Shown one piece after another: positions 57,831 through 64,000 of a stretch of DNA of 64,000 bases. The translations under genes were made by a program, and so were the position numbers. How positions within the stretch are numbered: position 1 is the first letter of the stretch; the number at the start of each line of letters is the position of its first letter. Source of the stretch: Hanleya hanleyi (Eukaryota; Mollusca; Polyplacophora; Lepidopleurida; Hanleyidae); the NCBI GenBank assembly GCA_036873755.1, contig JAVTVY010017496.1:1-64000 (forward strand), written 5' to 3'. Under the pieces are notes generated by a model. It did no database searches, had not been told where the DNA came from, and saw nothing but the letters and a program-made list of their open reading frames with translations.

Positions 57831-58770
57831 CTATTTCCATTCTTGCGCATGCGCAAAATGCTGATAGTTCAACCCACACCAGTCCATCAGATGGCCCTTC
57901 ATCTCACCTTCACATTGATACCTCACTCGGCTCGATCGGGCCACTAGGGGCTCTCCTAGCTCCAAAAAGGCTATTTTGCAGATAAATGTCAACATCGGGT
58001 GTACGAAGATTTTTTATTTTTTTTATTTTAGAGGTAGTGCGTCGAGTGAAGTATTAAATGGAAGCTCACGTGAAATGCTTCACATTGATACCTCACTCGA
58101 CCCGATTGGACCACTAGGGGCTGCCCTAACTCCAAAAACGGCTATTTTGAAGATTGCGCATGCGCAGAATGCTTATAGTTCAACCTACACCAGTTCATGA
58201 GATGCTCCTTCACGTTACCTTCAATTTGATACCTCACTCGACCCGATTGGTCCATTAGGGACGCCTCTAACTCCAAAAAGGCTATTTTTCAAGATTGATA
58301 TTTTTGATATCATCTTCGCGCATGCGCACAATTACCCTAATTCAAGCCCATACCCAGTCTATCAGATGCTCCTTCACGTCACCTTCAATTTAATACCTCA
58401 CTCGACCCGATTGGTTCATTAGGGACGCCTCTAACTCCAAAAAAAGGCTATTTTCATAGCCTTTGGACTTCGCGCATGCGCAGAAAAATCAAAATAGCCT
58501 TTATTGGAGTTAGGGCAGCCCCTTGTGGTGCAATCGGGTCGAGTGAGGTATCATTGTGAAGCATTTCACGTCAGCTTCCATTAGATACCTCACTCGACCC
58601 ACTACCTCTAAAATAAAAAATCTTCATTCACCGGATGTTGATAATTATCTTCAAAATAATCTTTTTTTGAGGTTAGAGGCGTCCCTAATGGTCCAATCGT
58701 GTCGAGTGAAGTATCATTGTGAAGCATTTCACGTCAGCTTCAATATGATACCTGACTCGACCCTCTACCT
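57831..58770. repeat. Tandem and inverted GCGCATGCGC repeat modules
   Basis: About six degenerate units share GCGCATGCGCA, GATACCTCACTCGACCCGAT, CCATTAGGGACGCC and CTCCAAAAAGGCTATTTT. The units after about 58480 run in the opposite direction. The order of phrases matches units in the TIR arms at 36.9-37.4 and 41.5-41.9 kb. No gene is seen. Confidence 0.8.
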
Positions 58771-58809
58771 GAAAATAAAATTTTGTTGACTTGACGTATG
58801 AAGATTTTT

Positions 58810-58862
58810 GTTTTTCAAAAAAAAATTTTTGAAAAAAATTTTTTTTGGGGAAAAAGGATGAT
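58810..58862. repeat. A/T palindromic tract after the RING gene
   Basis: Alternating runs of A and T (CAAAAAAAAATTTTTG and beyond) form a self-complementary tract just past the RING stop codon. It may act in 3' end formation on the minus strand. No AATAAA is seen there. Confidence 0.4.
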
Positions 58863-58875
58863 GGGCATTCTGGTG

Positions 58876-59772
58876 TTAGTTGGTGTGCTTAGGAAAGAAG
58901 TTTTCTCTTCCGGCAAGATGGGTTGGCCCTGAAAAGGGCCGTTGATAGCGTGATACGACACACTTTAGGCGCGGAATATTTCTGCATATCGGACATTTTA
59001 TTTTCAAATGGGACTCGCCGGCATCAATGCATCGACACATCGCACCTTGACACGTCAGGGTTACCCAGCAATCCTTGCATAGGCAAAGATGTCCACAAGG
59101 TAACACGGCATACCAACTTTCCTCCTCCGCACAGATACTGCATTGTGTTTTTTTCTCCTCGACACGGCGTTCTTTCTTGAGTATGGTAATTTGCGCTTCC
59201 ATTCCATTCAAGGTTGTTTCCATCCCATCCAGCCCTCTCTGCATGACCATAATCTGTTCATTGAGTTGGATTATCTCGACTTGGTGGCGACAGGGTTGTG
59301 GTGTTTCTACCGCTGAAATTGTGGGAGTTTCGGCAATGGTAGGAGGTCCGGCTGTAGGGTGTTCAGTCCTTATACTTTCAGTGTAGACAGGCGGTGTCAT
59401 CGTGGTTGTTGTGGGCGGTCTATTAGAATTTAGCCAGGGCAGCTCGTCTTGTTCGCCACTTTCCGTCACATCACTGTCGTTTTCTTCCATTCTGTGTATG
59501 TCTTGGTCCTGTTGTTCACTCAGTCTTCGCAGCCGGCTACTTTCTTCTGTTCTTACTTCTTCCTGCAATTGTTGTGCGAGTGCTTCGGTACTGTTGATTA
59601 ACGTGGATTCATCTTCAAGTACTCGTTGAAAACTGGAGATGATCGTCAATTGACTTCCATCTTCTTCTTCTTCATGGGCAACGATTTCTCTGAGTTCTTC
59701 TGTCTGAGCAATTCTCGGGTCTCGAGTCGGATGATGTGTAAACAGAGGGGCGCGTCGTCTTCGAAAACTCAT
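58876..59772 (-). CDS. RING-finger protein of the Polinton-like region
   Basis: 298 codons from the first ATG after the TATA box. A basic N terminus (MSFRRRRAP) is followed by an acidic, Glu/Ser-rich region and a Thr/Pro-rich linker. A predicted coiled coil lies at about 162-208. The C-terminal RING-HC domain has C211, C214, C226, H228, C232, C235, C260 and C263 (CSIC, CGH, CPIC). The gap between the middle and last cysteine pairs is somewhat long and includes extra cysteines. RING-HC proteins usually act as E3 ubiquitin ligases, and DNA viruses and Polintons often carry them, but the substrate is unknown. The frame is intact. Palindromes flank its promoter. Confidence 0.8.
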   Translation of the reverse strand: MSFRRRRAPLFTHHPTRDPRIAQTEELREIVAHEEEEDGSQLTIISSFQRVLEDESTLINSTEALAQQLQEEVRTEESSRLRRLSEQQDQDIHRMEENDSDVTESGEQDELPWLNSNRPPTTTTMTPPVYTESIRTEHPTAGPPTIAETPTISAVETPQPCRHQVEIIQLNEQIMVMQRGLDGMETTLNGMEAQITILKKERRVEEKKTQCSICAEEESWYAVLPCGHLCLCKDCWVTLTCQGAMCRCIDAGESHLKIKCPICRNIPRLKCVVSRYQRPFSGPTHLAGRENFFPKHTN

Positions 59773-59808
59773 GATGGTGTATTGGTGAATACATATCAAA
59801 ATTATAGG

Positions 59809-59817
59809 CTTTTATAG
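59809..59817 (-). promoter_or_regulatory. TATA box of the RING gene
   Basis: The minus strand reads CTATAAAAG about 37 bases before the ATG, predicting a very short leader. A palindrome begins about 10 bases further upstream, copying the layout at 57.5 kb. Confidence 0.7.
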
Positions 59818-59827
59818 TCTAGTGGGC

Positions 59828-59988
59828 AGGTGAGTACAAAATGGCCGTGATGTACAGTCCTCCATTTTTAACCCACCCACTCACCGGCGTCAGTGAGTGC
59901 GAGATATAGGCTCACCCACTGTATAGTGATTGGGTGGGTTCAAAATGGCGGTCAATCCACAGACGCCATTTTGAACCCACCCACTCAC
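59828..59988. repeat. Two palindromes upstream of the RING gene
   Basis: 59828-59885 is an imperfect version (GGTGAGTACAAAATGGCC ... ACCCACCCACTCACC) and 59928-59988 a better one (TGGGTGGGTTCAAAATGGCG ... CGCCATTTTGAACCCACCCA). They are of the same family as 57071-57569. Confidence 0.85.
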
Positions 59989-60869
59989 CGGTGTCAGGCA
60001 GTGCAAGAATCCCACTGTGCTGTGTATGTACCCCTTGTCCCAAAGCATTAAATTTCTTATGATTTTTTCGATAAAACCCATTAGTGCATAATATTGCTGA
60101 AATAATGCCAACAGAAAACTCAGAGTCAATTTAAATATTTATTTGTATTGAGCAAATTACAAGAATTTCGAAGAGAAAAGAGCCGAAATAATGTCTGTCT
60201 GTCCTGGAAATCAGCTGATCAGCAATAAATCGACATCTCCGTGACCTTCAAGGAGATTTTGACATTAGGTTTTACCCGCTTTTATCACAAATCATTATAA
60301 AGAAATTGTCACACCCGGTGAACTCCTGAAACCCACATCCTACCTGTGGTGCCAAACACAAAAATTGACAAATTATACGGACTGCCACGATAAGCGTTCC
60401 GTACTGCACATGTCCGATAAAATCCCTCCAGTCGTTACAGAATGTTGATTCCACAAAACCTGTTCGGTGGCCTACATTATCGTTCAATCGCTCACCAGAA
60501 CTGTAGGCCCCTATACACTTCGAAATCTGTGAAAGAATATCAATTTTCACGTTTCCTGTCGGATATCACACAAATTGATGCGTCCGCTGGAACACAGCAC
60601 ACTCCCTCGATTTCAGTCTACGTGTGACATGCAGGCGATGCATGATGCAGATCACATTATTCATCTCAGCGGATACCGAAATGGAACAAAGTTCCGTTAT
60701 ACACTGCAACAGAGAATGTTCTCCCGCTCAGAAAACACAAAATGGCTACTGAACACCAAAATTTCCCCGGATAATAAAGTCGTTCAAACCACAGCGCCAT
60801 CTATACGATTTGGTGCAAGGGAGACAACTCGGACTAGACCAATTCGAAGATCATGTCCGCTATATTTAG
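59989..60869. other. Gene-free stretch
   Basis: No motif is recognised. Frames of up to 99 codons lack supporting evidence. Confidence 0.4.
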
Positions 60870-61110
60870 CCTGAATGGGTATAGGGGTGATCGGTTTTTT
60901 TTATGGCTTTTACTATGAGCTATGAGGTTGATCATGTAGAATACGATGGAAAAAAATTTGAAAGTACCGCGTAGGCTTGTATATAGATCCATATAGACCC
61001 ATATACACTCATATACTGGGATATTAGTATGTATCAATCCATACGGGGTGGACATGTTGGAGCACTAGTGGCCCGATGGGGTAGAGTGAGGTCTTATTTT
61101 AAAGCTCTCG
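60870..61110 (+). repeat. Fragment resembling Polinton TIR
   Basis: GGGTATAGGGGTGATCG, a T-rich stretch, TTTACTATGAG and GTAGAATACGATGG follow the same order as at 36595-36690 in the left TIR. 61050-61100 carries the unit phrase CACTAGTGGCCCGATGGGG and GAGTGAGGTCT. An AAAT microsatellite follows (61114-61146). Confidence 0.6.
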
Positions 61111-61113
61111 AGG

Positions 61114-61144
<31 letters not shown>

Positions 61145-61273
61145 AAAAAAATCAAAAAAATCGGCGAGTAGTAGACGAAGGGAAAATTGGAAAGTATTGA
61201 CCATGCCCCAGAATACTTCATATGCATATCACGGCATTAAGGCCTATGTAAGATGTAATCTACATCACAGTTT

Positions 61274-61289
61274 AGTAGTATAAAAAGCG
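61274..61289 (+). mobile_element. Candidate left terminus of a second Polinton
   Basis: AGTAGTATAAAAAGCG shares 13 of its first 15 bases with the terminus of the 36304 element (AGTAGTATAGAAAAG). If this is the end, the protease and capsid genes to the right are inside the element and the RING gene is outside. The same bases also form a TATA box (TATAAAAA), so a promoter reading is possible. The other end lies beyond the window. Confidence 0.45.
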
Positions 61290-61420
61290 CAATTCACCTT
61301 GTCCCTTCCAAAGAAATAAAATCGGCTCTATTTTACAGGAGTATATACGCAGGTGACGTGGGTTGTCACGTCACTTCCGGGTTTTCACTAAACACTACCT
61401 CCAAACATACAAGAGTTGCA

Positions 61421-61630
61421 ATGTTCAACCGCCGGGGTGTTTTTCCGCCCCAGCGCCCCGCAGCGCGCGCGCGCGTCATCCCGCGTCATCCCCGGCAGTG
61501 CGCGCGCGCGCGCGGACGCGGGTCAAAAGGTCAAAGGGTCACCTCCAGGTCAGACGGTCCAATGTCCAATGAGACAATGTTGCGGTATCGCTATAGTCAG
61601 AGCTTGAGCACAAAAAAAGGGGGATTCTAG
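61421..61630 (+). CDS. Possible small basic protein
   Basis: A 69-codon frame lies about 140 bp after a TATA-like sequence (61278). It is very Arg-rich (MFNRRGVFPP, AARARVIPRHP, ARARGRG). Small arginine-rich proteins pack DNA in related viruses, but here much of the arginine comes from a CG-alternating tract (61455-61516), so chance is a serious alternative. It is on the opposite strand to the capsid and protease genes. Confidence 0.25.
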   Translation: MFNRRGVFPPQRPAARARVIPRHPRQCARARGRGSKGQRVTSRSDGPMSNETMLRYRYSQSLSTKKGGF

Positions 61631-61664
61631 ATGAACCTGGGAAAGATGGGCAGTTCCATGTGGA

Positions 61665-61741
61665 CCAATCAGCGGTCGAGAAAAAGAGCCAATCAGCGGT
61701 CGAGAAAAAGAACCAATCAGCGATCGAACAATCAGCCAATC
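61665..61741 (+). promoter_or_regulatory. CCAAT-box tandem array
   Basis: A 24-bp unit, CCAATCAGCGGTCGAG plus AAAAAGAG, occurs almost three times, followed by CAATCAGCCAAT. CCAATCAG is the NF-Y consensus. The inverted ATTGG motifs near 61862 and 62002 may belong to the same control region. Confidence 0.6.
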
Positions 61742-61879
61742 GAATTGGGGTATTCACGGTGTGCTTTCGCTGACGTCCGCGCCTACATCTGGGTTCTTGT
61801 ACACCCGGGTAATGTTTTTCTGGACATGGATGGGTTACCTTTGGCTCCATTCTAGGCCACTGATTGGCTAATAGAACTT

Positions 61880-62244
61880 ATAGTCATAATCTATACGTGT
61901 TGGACGAGTCTCTTCACTCACCGTATACACGTACCTCAATGAAATGCCCGCTCCAAACCTAGACCAAAAAACACGTACTTGGTCTGTAGGCTGATTTCAT
62001 TGGCTCTCTATTTTTACTATAGTGCTCTTGCATTCTAACCTTGATGGGTTACCTAGCACTGATAGTCATAATCGATACGTGTTGGACGAGTCTCTTCACT
62101 CACCGTATACACGTACCTCAATGAAATGCCCGCTCCAAACCTAGACCAAAAACACGTACTTGGTCTGTGGGCTGATTTCATTGGCTCTCTATTTTTTTAC
62201 TATAGTGCTCTTGCATTCTAAACTTGATGGGTTACATTTTGGTC
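61880..62244 (+). repeat. Tandem duplication, about 182 bp, two copies
   Basis: TAGTCATAATC(T/G)ATACGTGTTG starts at 61881 and 62063. The copies differ by a few bases. Each holds CACGTACTTGG, GGCTGATTTCATTGGCTC and a TTGATGGGTTAC end. No frame is supported. Confidence 0.88.
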
Positions 62245-62347
62245 CCATCCTACACCACTGATTTCAGTTTGACTGAATCTCCGCATTGGGCATTAATGCA
62301 TCAGGAATAAAACACACAAGACAGGGTTTTTGGTGAGATCTCATTTT

Positions 62348-62353
62348 TTTATT
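62348..62353 (-). terminator. Poly(A) signal for the protease/capsid strand
   Basis: The minus strand reads AATAAA about 200 bp after the protease stop codon, just beyond the 31-bp repeats. Confidence 0.6.
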
Positions 62354-62394
62354 CATTGAACAACAACAACGTGAGAACAACCACGTGAAAACTC

Positions 62395-62577
62395 AAGCCC
62401 AGAACAAGGGGCTTGTCATTAACTGAAGCCCAGAACAAGGGGCTTGTCATTAACTGAAGCCCAGAACAAGGGGCTTGTCATTAACTGAAGCCCAGAACAA
62501 GGGGCTTGTCATTAACTGAAGCCCAGAACAGCGGGCGTATGTACATTGAAATAATTCAAGCCCAGAACGGGGCTTGT
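62395..62577. repeat. 31-bp tandem repeat at the protease 3' end
   Basis: Units beginning AAGCCCAGAACAAGGGGCTT start at 62395, 62426, 62457, 62488 and 62519 (partial), with a variant at 62558. The variant spans the last codons and stop of the protease, so the array grew from the gene's own end. Confidence 0.92.
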
Positions 62578-63029
62578 ACATTGAAATGATGGGCGGCCCA
62601 GTCATAGACGAGTACATCGCGGTCCTCGGCCTGGGGGTACTCGTCAAACATCTGTACGATGGTAGATAAGGGTCTTCCCCGGCATCGATGGTACAGGTAA
62701 AACAAGCAATATTGTCCGCACACGCCACTGGTCAGGCTTTGCAACGTTTGACTGTTCCAACACCACGTCTCTGTGCCTTGATCCATGAAGTCTGTTAAAT
62801 CGGGATGGAGGGGTGGCAGGCCGTACGGGTCAAAGTATTCGCCCTGCTCTTCTGTCAAGTACACGGCCACCCAGTGTTCACCGGGTCGATCCATCGGGTC
62901 CGTGTTGAGAACGTAAGCAGCCGGATACATACGGTCTAATGGAAACACATCTCGGGCGAACACCCCTTGAAAGACCCTACGTGTCTCTGGGTCATTCTCC
63001 AGCACGGTGGTTATCTGGTCTGTATCCCT
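62556..63029 (-). CDS. Adenain-type cysteine protease (Polinton PRO)
   Basis: This belongs to the adenovirus protease family (peptidase C5), which in Polintons and related viruses matures capsid proteins. Counting from the first codon after the capsid-like gene's stop (63029), the catalytic set is visible: H52 in GEHWVAVYL, D67 in YFDPYGLPP, oxyanion Gln97 in LQSLTSGVCG and nucleophile C104 in CGQYCLFYLYH, with the family's spacing of seven between Gln and Cys. Total length is about 157 codons, slightly short. No ATG lies at the expected start just after the capsid gene; the first in-frame ATG is at 62930, inside the conserved region. The start is therefore lost or non-standard. Otherwise the frame is intact. 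Confidence 0.88.
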   Translation of the reverse strand, partial: RDTDQITTVLENDPETRRVFQGVFARDVFPLDRMYPAAYVLNTDPMDRPGEHWVAVYLTEEQGEYFDPYGLPPLHPDLTDFMDQGTETWCWNSQTLQSLTSGVCGQYCLFYLYHRCRGRPLSTIVQMFDEYPQAEDRDVLVYDWAAHHFNVQAPFWA

Positions 63030-63030
63030 G

Positions 63031-64000
63031 TTAGGTGGAGAAGTCACACAGGACGTTGCGCGCCTTGTCCACTTGAATGATGTTGTCAAACTCGGCGTAG
63101 CAGATCACATTGACGGTGGTCGCCAGGGCTCGTGCAAAGTGGATTTCCAACCGTAAATTGCCTTGCTTGGTCAGGGCCAGCTGATGGTCGTTCTCTAAGG
63201 TGGGGGTCAGATCGAAACAGAACAACGTTCCCGTAGTCCTCCCGACTGATCATATTCCCTTCGTCCTGGTTTATTTGACCGGTGGCTGTAAACAGGCTCT
63301 GATAGGCTCGAATGAAATTCCTCCGCCCAAAGTTCGGGGTTAAGGCCGTGGCTGGCACCTGTTGTCCATCCACATGCAGGGCCACAAAATTGATGCCGAA
63401 ATGTTTAAAATCAAACGGATTCTCTGGGTAGGCTCCGCTGAAACTGGTATTTTCTACACAGGCCAGGATCAATCGCTTGGGTAGTTCCCCCAGGAACAGG
63501 TTTTCTTTGTTGGCGCCCATATTTCCAGCAGGCACAGAGAACACTTTGGTTTGCACACGTCGGATAGGGTACTGGGCTGGTTTGTTTCCAAGGCTTTCAT
63601 GTGTCCCAATTGAACGGCTGGATTCGGTTTCACTTTTCGGACATACAGGACTGCGTCTTGGATGACAATCTTATAGTCCGCTACATGCCCCTCTACGTTA
63701 GTGGCCATCAAGGCGCAGGTCGGAGGCGCCCGTATCAGTCGGATTTTGATGGGGATCTTGTTCAAGAGGTACCGGTCTTGCATGAACATGTCTGCATGCA
63801 GTCGACCCATCATATCCACCGAGGCACTATTCGCAGTGAAAGCCTTCCGTTTGTTATATCCCCCATTGTCCGCCGTGTCCATGTGCTCGGCCGTGTCCCT
63901 GTAGAATAAAGCGGTTGTCAGCTGAGATTTTTTAGCCTCGGCCATACGACAACAGTGTCTCGATGTAGGCTCGATAGGGGTACGTGTTGGTGGAGTCACT
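63031..64000 (-). pseudogene. Polinton capsid-like gene (F54H12.2 type), partial, frame-broken
   Basis: This matches the 'uncharacterized protein F54H12.2-like' family found next to the protease in Polintons, which I take to be the jelly-roll major capsid protein. Landmarks include KKSQLTTALFYRDTAEHMD, FTANSASVDMMGRLHADMF, the KVFSVPAGN segment, RAYQSLFTATG and a C-terminal VICYAEFDNIIQVDKARNV. The coding frame changes near 63930, 63585 and 63225. The 5' part lies beyond the window. Three breaks in under 1 kb mean decay or assembly error; the protease next door being open argues for checking. The stop sits immediately before the protease. Confidence 0.8.

Noticed and set aside
61880..62244. 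Link between this 182-bp duplication and the 182-bp satellite
   Set aside because: The length matches but the sequences are unrelated by eye.
62395..62577. CRISPR-like array of regular repeats
   Set aside because: Repeats are contiguous with no unique spacers, and the setting is eukaryotic.

Overview
This is a eukaryotic nuclear window, almost certainly from a multicellular animal. The only confident host protein gene is a ceramide-1-phosphate transfer protein (CPTP) gene of two exons with GT-AG splice sites. It sits in a sea of satellites and transposons: a Ty3/Gypsy LTR retrotransposon, Polinton/Maverick-type sequences, a non-LTR retrotransposon relic and several families with terminal inverted repeats (TIRs). 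Two Leu-tRNA genes, one with an intron, also fit a eukaryote. The repeat style suggests a marine invertebrate, but I cannot name the species.

Layout. 0-3.8 kb: a small TA-flanked MITE, dispersed repeats, and a broken relic of the Polinton-like family that recurs at 36-43 kb, carrying two tRNA-Leu genes on the minus strand. 3.8-19.0 kb: a 15 kb satellite of about 182-bp monomers arranged as one large inverted repeat (11.2 kb forward, 3.9 kb reverse) meeting at a 20-bp-arm palindrome. The forward arm has a higher-order period of about 2.0-2.2 kb. 19.15-19.7 kb: a 20-bp minisatellite that also reverses orientation. 19.7-26.8 kb: gene-poor DNA with a strong hairpin and a decayed LINE reverse transcriptase. 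26.83-33.28 kb: a 6.4 kb TIR element holding two further nested TIR elements, each with a 6-bp target duplication, one of them proven by an uninterrupted copy of its target in the other arm.

34.9-44.9 kb: CPTP. Its 8.65 kb intron is mostly one 6.5 kb element (36304-42814) with roughly 2 kb TIRs, AG...CT termini and a near-perfect 6-bp target duplication, the hallmarks of Polintons. It encodes no capsid or polymerase, only two tandem zinc-finger gene modules, each behind a GGCGTTAAG-type repeat array. 46392-56464: a young, apparently intact Gypsy element with 2.2 kb LTRs and one 1,818-codon gag-pol frame.

56.5-64.0 kb: Polinton/adintovirus-like DNA. From the right edge leftward on the minus strand it has a frameshifted F54H12.2-type capsid-like gene cut by the window edge and an adenain-type cysteine protease. 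Further left is a RING-finger gene whose TATA box lies next to unusual palindromes pairing CACCC-box and YY1-like motifs. The same palindromes precede an opposing TATA box at 57.58 kb. Repeat modules built around GCGCATGCGC occur in both Polinton-like regions, suggesting one related family of virus-like elements has shaped much of this locus.

All repeat comparisons were made by eye and boundaries may be off by a few bases.
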